NCBI RefSeq assembly: GCF_026151205.1
Contig: NC_087075.1
Location: 5,014,858 to 5,078,857, forward strand
DNA length: 64,000 bases
DNA from: Bolinopsis microptera
Taxonomy: Eukaryota; Ctenophora; Tentaculata; Lobata; Bolinopsidae
Reading direction: 5' to 3'
A model generated the notes under the pieces. The model saw only the letters and a list, made by a program, of their open reading frames with translations, did no database searches and was not told the DNA's origin. Below, in pieces: positions 44,477 to 54,827 of this stretch. Made by a program: the position numbers and the translations under genes. Numbering within the stretch: position 1 is the stretch's first letter; every line of letters begins with the position of its first letter.

Positions 44477-45100
44477 ATGACAGAATCAGAACGAAAGACC
44501 AGCGGGACCGGGCCCCCACCGGCCGAAACAACCGACAACTTCGAATGTAACATCTGTCTGGACACTGCGCGGGACGCCGTGATCAGTCTCTGTGGTCATC
44601 TCTTCTGCTGGCCCTGTCTCCACCGGTGGTTGGAGGTCGGCAACGATCAGGTGAGGACAGAGGGCTCTTTGTGTCCTGTCTGTAAAGCTGGGATCAGTAA
44701 GGAGAACATTATTCCTGTTTACGGGAGAGGTGGGAGCAGAGAGGACCCACGGAGTAAGACGCCGCCCAGACCTCAGGGTCAGAGACCAGCTCCGGAGAGG
44801 CAGCCGAATAGGGGCGGGTTAGGGTTCGGAGAGGGGTTCACTCTGTCGTTTGGTATCGGAGCTTTTCCTTTCAGCTTCCTGGCAACGTCTTTCGGGGGTG
44901 CTGGGTTTACGGATCCTGCTAACAACAACAATAATAACAACACCACTAACAACAACATGAATAACCCCAACAATCCTTCCAATTTCGGGAACTTCGCTCA
45001 GTTCAACCCTAATCGATATCAGAATCCAGAAGATAGGTTTCTTTCTCAACTGTTCGCTTGGTGCGCCATATTGTTTGTTCTGTGGATAGTGTTCACGTGA
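44477..45100 (+). CDS. RNF185: RNF185/RNF5-type membrane RING E3 ubiquitin ligase
   Basis: Attaches ubiquitin to ER or mitochondrial-membrane substrates; vertebrate RNF5/RNF185 act in ER-associated degradation and autophagy. 207 aa in one exon. The C3HC4 RING is complete: C24, C27, C39, H41, C44, C47, C66, C69 (FECNICLDTARDAVISLCGH, CPVC). It is followed by the family signature IIPVYGRGG, a Pro/Arg linker, a Gly/Phe-rich hydrophobic stretch (FTLSFGIGAFPFSFL) and a C-terminal anchor (FAWCAILFVLWIVF). Odd for the family is an Asn-rich insert (about residues 149-170). The Met follows the 5' leader directly at AGATGAC; no upstream in-frame alternative fits. A poly(A) signal AATAAA is at 45423-45428. 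RNF5 versus RNF185 cannot be separated by eye. Confidence 0.93.
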   Translation: MTESERKTSGTGPPPAETTDNFECNICLDTARDAVISLCGHLFCWPCLHRWLEVGNDQVRTEGSLCPVCKAGISKENIIPVYGRGGSREDPRSKTPPRPQGQRPAPERQPNRGGLGFGEGFTLSFGIGAFPFSFLATSFGGAGFTDPANNNNNNNTTNNNMNNPNNPSNFGNFAQFNPNRYQNPEDRFLSQLFAWCAILFVLWIVFT

Positions 45101-45861
45101 CAAAGAGTTTTTAACACGTGATACTTCGAACACTGAGCACGTGATTTATACCACGACACTTGGAAGTGCGTTGATGAAGTGTGTATTTAATCTTGGGCCA
45201 AAAGTGCCGAATTTTTCGACATGTAGATAGATTACAAATTGAAGGGGTAGGTAAAAAAGTTTTCTGTGATAAAGATATAGATTTATCTCGTATCATTTTG
45301 TTATTTCGGGTTTCGTTTCTACTTTGTAGCTTTGATTAACAACCATTGCATGATTTTAGCTGTGGTAATCATAATTTATTTTGACATCTCTCAGATCGGT
45401 ATTTTTCCTGGAAATTTGATTGAATAAACGGCAGTGAAACTGAAATTTTGGCAGTGAAACTGAAATTTTGGCTTAAGTAACAGCGCACTTGCCTTGCTGA
45501 CAGTTTTTGTGGATTTTTATTTATGATAAATAATTTTTTAATGTTTTGTATACTGAACCGGAGCAGCCGAGCTGTAAAATTCAATAATTTGTTTCATCAC
45601 AGATCATGTGAATAATTCAATTTGACCGCCTAATTTGATTATTAGTCATCGTAGTCGTCCATGTTTATTGCCCTAAAGTTGAACAAGAATAGTTCCTTAG
45701 TTCCTTCACTCGATACCACAAACAAAAACATAAATTAATTCTTTAAATTCCAATAATCTCAACTCCTAACTTAAACTCTCAGCTCCCCAAACTAAACCTT
45801 CCTCTCTCCCCAAGGTGTAATGTAACCCTCTCCAACCCTCTCTCTCTCTCTCACAACCACA
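45101..45861. other. RNF185 3' UTR and SELENOT upstream region
   Basis: RNF185 probably ends near the AATAAA at 45423-45428, just before a duplicated GGCAGTGAAACTGAAATTTT (45431-45471). 45500-45861 should hold the SELENOT promoter, with a short CT tract (45838-45854) directly before the start codon. No other gene. Confidence 0.5.
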
Positions 45862-48800
45862 ATGGAAGGCCGAGTGGCCATGATGGGGGCTGCTTTTGTA
45901 GCCTACCTGGCCGTCATGACCGTGTTCGACCTAGCAGCTAACTCTGTTGCTAGTCCCCCACAGAAAGGGGAGGAGGAGGAGCTGGCTATGAAGGCTAAGA
46001 GTTCTGTGTTTACTGCTCCGACCGTTAAAGTGCTCTACTGCATTAGCTGAGGGTATGTCTTTTATAATTGTTATTTTATTTCATGCATATTTTATGTCTT
46101 TTATTTTTTTTCATGATTATTTTATGTGGTATGCCTACAACCAAATAGGGGGGGGGTCCAAGGGGAACTTTGGGGAACTTTGGGAAAGTCCCCCAAGATT
46201 TCTGAAGTTCCCCAAAAAAAAGTTCCCCAAAACTCCCCAATTTTCCCCAAAATTCCCCAAAATTATTCAAAATTATTCAAAACTATTCAAAATTATTCAA
46301 AATTTCTCTAATATACATTTATACCCATTAATGTTAACATGTATGTTATTATAAGGTATAATCTTAACTTACTTGTTGATACTTGCAGCATGATAATTTT
46401 TTTGGCATGATAATTTTTTTGGGGAACTTTGGGGAACTTTGGGGAATTTTGGGGAACTTTCTGAAGTTCCCCAAAAAAAAGTTCCCCAAAATTCCCCAAA
46501 ATTATTTGTTTCATTGATAATTTTTTGGGGAACTTTGGGAAAGTCCCCCAGGTTTCCTGAAGTTCCCCAAAAAAAAGTTCCCCAAAACTCCCCAAAGTTC
46601 CCCTTGGACCCCCCCCCCCCCCCCCCCCCCAAATATCATAGTCAGTATGGAACAATTACAGGAAACTGAAGGATATTCGTTTATCCACATGTTATTAAGA
46701 CGTTATAGTTCCGTCTGTTCAGAAAATGTTTGCTGAGTATGTTTTTGTTTCTCTTAATGTTGGTTTCGCGTTCTTAATTTGTCTATCAACATTAATTCAG
46801 TCAGCTACATTTTGATTTCTATAATTAATAGGTTCACAATTTCACTATTCTCTTATTTCGCTTTGATTTCCAACAACGTGTTTCGGGCCGGGACTTGGAC
46901 GGGTGATACTGTTGTTAGCACCGAATTTCAATTTTTCATTCATAATTTTTCGAACATGTTTAAAGGCTGGCTTGACACGGTCAGACAACCCAAGGCTTCA
47001 TAATTTCAAGAGATATTATTCCAAGTTCATTGAGATTATAAATTTATTGTCATGAAATGTCACTGTTCACTGATAAAGCATCTTCAATTTCAATACAGCT
47101 AGCTTCCGGTTACAATTTCCCTCCTCCCAACTCTAAGAATTATCTACATTTTCGGCGGAAATAGAGGATAAGTGCTAATTTCTAAGTTTAAAATTTAATT
47201 TATAGATAAGGCCATGACAGTGCAGCGTGACACTGCGACAGTCACATGTCAGTCACGTGACACTGCGACAGTCACATGTCAGTCACGTGACACTGCGACA
47301 GTCACATGTCAGTCACGTGACACTGCGACAGTCACATGTCAGTCACGTGACACTGCTACAGTCACATGTCAGTCACGTGACACTGCGACAGTCACATGTC
47401 AGTCACGTGACACTGCGACAGTCACATGTCAGTCACGTGACACTGCGACAGTCACATGTCAGTCACGTGACACTGCGACAGTCACATGTCAGTCACGTGA
47501 CACTGCGACAGTCACATGTCAGTCACGTGACACTGCGACAGTCACATGTCAGTCACGTGACACTGCGACAGTCACATGTCAGTCACGTGACACTGCGACA
47601 GTCACATGTCAGTCACGTGACACTGCGACAGTCACGTGTTCACAAGTATTTACATCCTGGTCTAAAACAAAAATAGTGCAGGAAAACCTGTTACTTTCCA
47701 AAAAATCAGAATCACCCACTGCACCATGTGCTCAAAGGTGGTATTTTGATGTCCGGAACTTGGGACTCCTACGAAAAAGCCGAACAGTTATCATGAATTA
47801 CTTGATAATCATGCTTTTATATTGTTTAAAATATCCCAGTATCAGATCCTCATAAGATATGATTGTCATTTATGATACCCACATCCCAACCGCCAAGAAT
47901 TCAGGAGCATCAAATACCCTTCGAGTGGTTAAAGTACAATCTGGTTTGCAATCGGTTTGGCTGGTAGACTGGTTGTTGATTAGAATGGATGGGAAGTCTT
48001 CTGTCTGGCAGCTAGTTAAGGTAGCATTGTGTTAGAACTCATTTCAAGTAGCAGTACTAGTATGCTTGACTGGTAGCATGTCTATGTCAGTATTTTTTGC
48101 CGGTAGCCTGTTTCAGTAATTTACCGGGATTCCCGACCCCGGCTAGATCCTTGTCCGGCCAATTTCTGGCCGGCCAAATTTGGTCATTCCCGGCCAAATC
48201 CTGCCCCCGGTCGTTAACTGGCCTGTTTACTGTTTGGCTGGCAGTTCATTTTGTGGGATATTAGATGTTAGTAGTACTGTAGCACTATTGTGGGATGTGA
48301 GTATCTTTTGTCTGTGCTTTAACAATAAGATGAAACACCATCGTCCATCACATTGTTATACACTCAATCCACATAGTAGCATCAGGAAACAAACTTTTAT
48401 GAAATAAGTCATTTGTGTTTCGACGATGTGATTTCAATTATCTTTATTCTCAATGTATTTGTTTCTAGACCCACTGCACCTTTATGATTTGTCATTATAC
48501 AACCCGGCCTATGAATTGAAGGCAGTAAAATAATCACCTCTAAAGGCGCTTATTTGAGCAGCACAGTCTGCTTTTCTCGTAGACGATTGGCTGCCGTTTT
48601 TTCTAGCTGATTATGGAACAATTGTTTAAAATATTTTTTCTCGGTATGATGTACCCCCAAGTATAGAAGCGAATAAGCCAGAGTTTGTCCTCTGGCTTAT
48701 TTTAGACAATACTGTTAATACCCTTATGTGATATACGAGTCGAGCGGTCAAATCTTAAAGATCATGTTTACTTCTTAATGCACAGCTATGATGTACATGT

Positions 48801-50513
48801 GAACTCTACCCTGTATCTAGCCCATTTCTAGGTTAGTTAAATTCTACTGATGGATCACATCACTAATTATACGTCACTAATTAGTGACATGATCTGATCT
48901 CCCTGGCCCCCTAGTAATGAGGGGGCCTGGAAGTCGGCCTCCCGTTAATACTCAGCAGGCTCATACTGAAATCTGAAGCCAATTATCTAACATACAGTAA
49001 AACTTTTCGGAAGCAGTTAAATCCAACATAATGATTGGTATCGGGTTGCAAATTATTCATATAACAGTTCGAGTTCAATTATTATCGACTAAGTTATAAT
49101 AATAATTATAATAATACTGTTGTTGGGTCAGTGTTATTTTGTGTTGGACCCCCATCGTCTACATTTCTCCTTTTCTTATCCATCTTACATCCTCACTGTA
49201 TTGTAATTACATTGAATTGTCAAGCCATTTGTCAAGCCAATCGTTGATGGATATGGTTAGTTTGCGATCGTTCAGTTAGTAAGAGCTCTGACTCAAGAAG
49301 AATAGCCAGACTATAATTTGATATGTCATGTCACAACACCAGCTTCAGGGTTGGGATGCGGACTTTATATATTTTAAATTGTTATGGTCAGTGTGTAAAA
49401 TGAGACCATTATATCGATCTAAGGTGTAGTATTGCCAGATCCCAGTTCATTTTGTAACGGAGTTTTATATTAACAGGAAACGATGTAACAGAGTCGATAT
49501 ATTTTAATGTTGCCATGGGGTGGCAAGTCCCATACATCGTGGTCCGGTAGTTTCATTGCGTCCTAATATATGCGAAGTCATTTCAGTCTGGGAAATGAGG
49601 TTACATCATATGTTCATACGCTAATCAAATTAGTATGCCGTATTAATCGTCCATACATGAAATGTACTTTTGAGGCTGACGGTATGTTGACGGTATGTTG
49701 ACGGTATGTTGACGGTATGTTGACGGTATGTTGACCGTATGTTGACGGTATGTTGACGGTATGTTGACGGTATGTTGACCGTATGTTGACCGTATGTTGG
49801 CCGTTACTCGTAAAGCCTTACAATTGTCATCTCCCTGTTCTCGGTAATAGCAAAGGATCATGAAGGAACCCTTCTCGCTAGTCGTTCACAAAACCTCTTT
49901 TCCCCTGGCCCTTAGTTGGGTGTTAAAAACATTTTATCTAAAATAATCGCTATAGACGCTAACAAAACCATATAATGGTGTTTTAAAAAGCCCCTGTCCA
50001 ATGTCCTCCACGACACTAAAGAACGTCTAACATTCTTCCTCCCTAAAATTCTTCCTCCCCAGGTACAAGAACACATTCCAGTCTGTCAAGCAGAACCTAC
50101 AAGCTCGACACCCTGGTCTGTCAATAGAGGGGGATAACTACCCCGCCACACCACTCAAACAATTCGTCGCTAAACTTTTATTCTACATCCGCATGGGGGT
50201 ACTTCTCATGATGCTCACCGGGACTAAGCTGTTCGATGTGTTCGGAGTCCCGGTACCCGAGTGGTATCATGGTCTTCAAGAGAACAAGATGATGGCAATG
50301 GTCGGGATTTTCTTCATGGGGAATATGGTGGAATCCAGTTTGTTGTCCTCGGGAGCGTTTGAAGTGAGCGTTAACGGGGAGATGGTTTGGAGTAAAATGG
50401 ACACGGGGTATTTACCGAGTTTGGAACATCTTATTTCAACGATTGATGATAAGTTGGGAGCGGGCGCCCAGCCTTTTACTCCAGATTTTGAAAGTTTAGG
50501 AGGGGATTTGTAG
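45862..50513 (+). CDS. SELENOT: Selenoprotein T, two exons, Sec at codon 63
   Basis: ER-membrane thioredoxin-fold oxidoreductase. Exon 1 45862-46052, exon 2 50063-50513 (stop TAG 50511-50513), 642 nt, 213 aa with selenocysteine. The redox motif is CISU: VLYCIS, then TGA at 46048-46050, then GY after splicing (exon 1 ends TGA-GG, exon 2 adds G-TAC), as in the family's CVSUGYR. Exon 2 carries the hallmark blocks YKNTFQSVKQ, LSIEGDNYP, a hydrophobic stretch (LLFYIRMGVLLMMLTG), ENKMMAMVGIFFMGNMVE, LLSSGAFEVSVNG and VWSKMDTGYLPSLEHL. A hydrophobic N-terminus (MMGAAFVAYLAVMTVFDLA) serves as signal or anchor. Human SELENOT has 195 aa. A conventional gene finder would stop at the TGA and miss exon 2. 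SECIS candidate at 51156-51199. Confidence 0.93.
46148..46630. mobile_element. G-rich inverted-repeat element in the SELENOT intron
   Basis: Ends are GGGGGGTCCAAGGGGAAC and the complement GTTCCCCTTGGACCCCCC. Arms are packed with GGGGAACTTT units and internal sub-palindromes (AAGTTCCCC/GGGGAACTT), around a ~120 bp AT-rich core. It looks like a MITE with a strongly folding transcript and G-quadruplex potential. Confidence 0.7.
47216..47637. repeat. 30 bp minisatellite with GTCACGTGAC boxes, SELENOT intron
   Basis: Fourteen nearly identical 30 bp copies, each with CAGTCACGTGACACTG and GACAGTCACATG. Only one internal mismatch stands out (GCTACAG at about 47356), so the array expanded recently. 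There are no spacers, so it is not CRISPR-like. The unit is a multiple of 3, leaving two long artefact frames. Confidence 0.95.
48669..48705. repeat. Hairpin with 12 bp stem, SELENOT intron
   Basis: Stem AATAAGCCAGAG / CTCTGGCTTATT around a 6 nt loop. No tRNA or known RNA signature. Confidence 0.6.
49676..49800. repeat. 11 bp minisatellite (GGTATGTTGAC), SELENOT intron
   Basis: About eleven copies of GGTATGTTGAC with G/C variants (GACCGTATGTTG), about 260 bp before the exon 2 acceptor. Confidence 0.95.
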
Positions 50514-50968
50514 CACTCTGCTTTTTTAGATACGTCAGATCTAGTTAATAGAACCTACTTTTGTCCGACAAATATTTGATTTTCTTTCTGAGCTGTTCAG
50601 ACCGTCTAGTTGAAATGTGGAAAATGTTAAAAAGTTGATAACTTCCCAGTCTAAATGGTGAGTTAATTAGGAAGAGTACTCTTCATTTGAATTACTTGGA
50701 TACTTTTAATTTAGGTTGACAGTGCTGGTTTTTAAGTCTTCGCATTCTAGAAATTAATTAAAAGTAAGGATTAAGAAGGCTCCGACCGAGCTGGCTTGGC
50801 ATTAAAACCTTCTTAATTTAGAATTGGAAGTCCTAGCATAGTCGTCAATAGTTCCATTGCTTATGATTAAATTATTAATTTCTTCGGTTTTTGAGCTAAT
50901 GCATATTTTTGTACGTTTGTTGTTTTATATCATTTCAGCTATTGCCAATATAACGCTGTGAGTTAAAT

Positions 50969-50974
50969 AATAAA
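50969..50974 (+). terminator. Proximal SELENOT poly(A) signal AATAAA
   Basis: Located 456 bp after the stop codon and upstream of the SECIS candidate. Cleavage here would give a transcript without a SECIS. Confidence 0.55.
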
Positions 50975-51155
50975 GTTTTTTAAACTCTATGTTGTGCAGA
51001 CGTCTTATAACGTCGAGTTGATTATGATCGTGATATTGATAACGCGTGAGTTCTCACGCATAACGCGTGATTTCTCACGCGTGAGGTTTGGTTTCCCGCG
51101 AGTCTGCTATGTGGTGTGGCCAGACGAAACGGACGGCACTTGACGTGTATTTTTG

Positions 51156-51199
51156 TGACGGTCCCCTGTGAAACCATATTTTGGAATAAGGGACTTGAT
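51156..51199 (+). promoter_or_regulatory. SECIS element candidate of selenoprotein T
   Basis: Fits the SECIS pattern: 5' quartet TGAC (51156-51159), then helix strand GGTCCCCTGT, unpaired AAA at 51171-51173 twelve nt after TGA, an apical loop, return strand AAGGGACTT and 3' quartet TGAT (51196-51199). Helix II pairs GGTCCC with GGGACT and extends through TGT with one C-A mismatch. A weak lower helix (TAT/ATA) lies beyond ~5 nt internal loops. It is 643 nt after the stop and before the distal poly(A) signal at 51340. Pairing was judged by eye. Confidence 0.75.
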
Positions 51200-51339
51200 G
51201 TTGTATAATGTTGCTTGTCGTTTGGAATCAATGAATCCTCCATAATTCGTGGTGTCTTACTGTATTGTTATCCCTTGTGTGGCAGTACCATTTTTGCTGC
51301 ATCCATATGTTGATATTTTGCTCAACATTTTCGTGTCTA

Positions 51340-51345
51340 ATAAAG
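51340..51345 (+). terminator. Distal SELENOT poly(A) signal AATAAA
   Basis: AATAAAGTTTAAAAG downstream of the SECIS candidate. Using it would retain the SECIS in the mRNA. Confidence 0.6.
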
Positions 51346-51948
51346 TTTAAAAGAAAAAAATTCATTTTAAATCTCAACTTGATTTGTCCAGATCAAACCT
51401 GATATAATTGCACCGAATAGAATTTGAATTTTTCTCTTGTAATGCTTTATATGTTGAAACGATTCAACTCCTTAATTATCACTCATTATTTTCTAACTTT
51501 AACCTAATCTAAATCCGCTCAGCTCAGCAAATGGACGTAAAAGCTAATAGGAATGATTCACTGCGCTCTTTTAAAAATGGTGTCACATGAGCGATGCCCT
51601 CATCTGGCTAACTGACAATCATGAATCAGATGAAATGGAGCTTTCTCTCATCGTGCCTGGTGAAGTTTCGACGTGAAGAACATTGACTTGGATATTTAAT
51701 TCTGTTAATTTTATACTGTTTGAACTGTGGAAGGTATGCATTAAGGTATGCATTAGCTTGTACTTGATAATATTGATTTGTGATTTCACCAATCCACATC
51801 TTATGATCTCCTGGTTGTTTCTAAAATAATACAATACCAATTTATATTTATAAGATCGATGTAGAATATAGATTACGTATTATTTTCAGGCGTTTAAACA
51901 CTCAGCGCGAGATTTCTCCCTCGAAATTGATTTGCTCACATAAAGTCT

Positions 51949-52032
51949 GATGCAAGCGTTCCGAACAGGGTCGTGCATTTTTCAATGCCATTAAAAAATG
52001 CACGACCCTGGCCTGTTTGGGATGCATGCATC
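51949..52032. ncRNA. 84 nt microRNA-precursor-like hairpin
   Basis: The 5' arm GATGCAAGCGTTCCGAAC... pairs with the 3' arm ...TGTTTGGGATGCATGCATC over about 34 positions, including a perfect 17 bp inner stem CAGGGTCGTGCATTTTT. There is one A-A mismatch, a few G-T pairs and one 5 nt bulge on the 3' arm. The loop is 11 nt (CAATGCCATTA). Stem length and loop size fit an animal pri-miRNA. Strand and expression are unknown; a short MITE is the alternative. Confidence 0.45.
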
Positions 52033-54620
52033 AAACCCGTAAATCTGCTCCGATAAATTTAAATTGAGATACGCCTCCTCTCTTGAAATAATCATTCATA
52101 TTTCACAGGTACGATACTGAAAGCTAAACTGAAGAAAGAAAGGAATCTACCTTAGATGGCTATGGACAACCCGACTAATCAACCCGCTTTTAAATTAAAA
52201 ACCACCCAAAATAAATAAAAGTTCCGTATATTATCTAAGTATACTTGTTAGATACTCAAAGTTAATTACCAAAACTGCATTACTGCCGCAAAGGACGGGG
52301 GCCTGGATAAAGGTAAATCCTCATTGAAAGTCCGGAAGTGCAAGTGGAGGAATGTTTCTCTAGGATCAGAGTTCTTGTAAGGTAATCGTTTGTATAACCC
52401 TCCATAGGAATAAAAAATATACTAGTTTGAATGGAATTTCTAAGAAGCTAAGAGATATAACTATAAAGTATAAACTAAAGCAAATCAATTCAGTTTCTCC
52501 CGGAGATTCTATGTTGCCCTGTTCGTTTATACCATTCTATTGTTGACTTTTAGTTATTTATTTATGTACATCTTTTAATTCTTCTAAACAAGAAAGAAAT
52601 GTACGTCATCAAATGGAATATGGAAATAATAACCCGGAAAATAAACCATGAAATAATTATTGGATTTAATTTACAGCCGTAGGTCGAGAATATACATTAA
52701 ACGTAAAATGTAGCGTATAGAGGGCGCAGATGATGGCGGTCATTTCCCAGAAACTTGGAGCTCAACATCAATTTAATCCAATATAAGATTCCACGATCAA
52801 TTATCGTTGTGAGGTCTTGGACAGTTCTAGAAATGCATAGATAGGTAGATGTCGATAGGCAGAGAATTATAGGATAGGATAGATATTAAAGGTGGAAGAC
52901 TGCAGTACATCCATTATCCAACACCAACGATCTTGACTTCCATTTGTTTGGACTTTCCATCACATATCACTTAATATTTGTTATGACCCGAAAATGTACG
53001 GCTTAAAATTTAATTTCTTCTAACACTGAATGTTAAGCTATGTGAATTGTAGTGTGATCTGTTATATCTTAATTCTTGATGCAGTGACAAGTGTGACGTG
53101 AGTAGTAGTGAGGTGAAGAAAGACGTGGTGGTCTAATTCTAAGCAACAATCAATGGTACCAAATACAGAGTTATATGTTGATACCTTGTAAGTGGTTCTC
53201 CATGTACTGGCACATAGTAAACAGAAAGTGAAACTGTTGAACGAACAGTACCTACTCAGAAGTCAGAGTATACCAACCGTCGCAGTGCAGAGATTGCTCG
53301 TCAGTTCCAATACCGGTCAAACTTCAAATCAGGAAGGAATGAAGGTGGTGATCTTTATGTAACTGCATCAGACTGTCGTTATTATTAGACCTTCTTGAAA
53401 ACGTACACCTTACTGGCCCATGTTTTGCCTATCTACTGTTCCATTTCCTAATCCTTGCAGTTGCCGCTGACTGACTTATTAGCGATTAGTCAACCGTTGA
53501 GAAGATTGTAAAACCGAAAATAAAGTTAGGAAATAATCTATATAGGGCCCATGAATTGAGTAAAAATCAATTTTTGTAATATTACCATTATTTTTGGGCA
53601 TAATCTGATGGGACTTCGGTATACAGTTCACTCTGTTCGCCTCAATTCTCACCGCTATGACCCTCAGTACTGACTTGTCGACGTTGCATTTCCCTTTTCG
53701 CGTGCACAAACAACAAATAAAAAGGGATATGCAACGTGTAGCAATGATTATGAATGACCGAGGCTTAAAGTTAAAAATTTGGTTTTAACTCTATTTGGAC
53801 TGGTTTACTGGGCCATTATTATTAACTTCTTGAGTTACATATTTTGTTTTTAGTGCAATTTTGCTGTTAAGACCTTTTCATGTAGTGCTAGTGGCTACCG
53901 TATTTCTGCGGAGAATAAAAATTATATTGTGATTTAATTTTAAGTAAAAAAGACAAGATGTTAGCGGAACCTTAAACTTTTGCGCTATAAATTTCTTGTC
54001 ACGTCATATGACCCCATATGACCCGTCATATGACCCGCACGAGTGCGCGGCTCCCCAGTCCCCCTGTATCGTAGAAACTCTACGCCATAGTGAAACGACC
54101 GTGGGGGTCACGACGTGATACAATAAATTTCGTCATCATTGCATATATTATTTCTGCTCATTTCTAGAAGTAGAAGCATCCGGCCGGGTACATGGTAGTG
54201 GTAGGGTCAGGGCCAGTGATACTCAGACTCTCCCAAGTGCAGTTTGACTTTGACCCCGAGTCGTGATTACAAATCATATGAATATGATAAAAAAAAGGAG
54301 GGTTTGTGATTTCAGATTGCCATCATATAATATTAATATATTCATATATTATAATAGGCTAGAAACTTAAAGTAAATTTAAAGCCATGGCCATTGCTCAT
54401 TTTAAATTATTCTGAAGCCAAACGCTAACCTGCTCACGATTCAGATTAAAGTAACGCGCGCGTTCGCTTTAGCTATTTGCGTATTTCCTGCGACGAATTT
54501 AATTATATTTCTTATCTATGAGTATGATCTAATTCTAGTGCGCAGTGGCTGGGTACCTAGCGTGGCCATAAGTATAAATATAATTGAAACGCTCGTGTAT
54601 CCCCAAACTATATCTTTGTA

Positions 54621-54827
54621 CAGTAAAACCCCGATTTACCGCAGAGTTTGAGGCAAAGGAAACAGCCGCGGTAAATTTAGGTTTGCGGTAAATCGGGGTT
54701 TTCTTTGTGTATATTAATTGTAGTTGTACTTTAAGTTTAATTCCCATTTGGGGAAGGAAATGGCTTAATGGCCATGGTTAATCGGGTTTTGTAGTTTATC
54801 GGGAAGCGGTAAATCGGGGTTTTACTG
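54621..54827. mobile_element. 207 bp Tc1/pogo-type MITE flanked by TA
   Basis: TA-CAGTAAAACCCCGATTTACC at the left and the complement GGTAAATCGGGGTTTTACTG-TA at the right, with internal repeats of GCGGTAAATC and CCATTTGGGG. Ends in CAGT and a TA duplication are typical of Tc1/mariner/pogo elements. No transposase. A decayed relative lies in FAR intron 3 (30100-30258). Confidence 0.85.

Noticed and set aside
47216-47637. CRISPR-like array
   Set aside because: Repeats are contiguous with no unique spacers, in an animal intron.
47214-47855. 213-codon frame of CQSRDTATVT repeats as a repetitive protein
   Set aside because: It is a 30 bp minisatellite inside the SELENOT intron; a period divisible by 3 keeps several frames open.
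50514-50990. SECIS closer to the SELENOT stop codon
   Set aside because: I examined each TGA there; the hairpin with ATTAAGAAGG/CCTTCTTAAT stem (50769-50817) lacks the TGA/GA quartet and the unpaired AA, and no other TGA gave a helix II of proper length.
52112-52156. Terminal exon encoding TILKAKLKKERNLP after a CACAG acceptor
   Set aside because: Only one short exon-like piece, no partner exon in frame and no recognised family.
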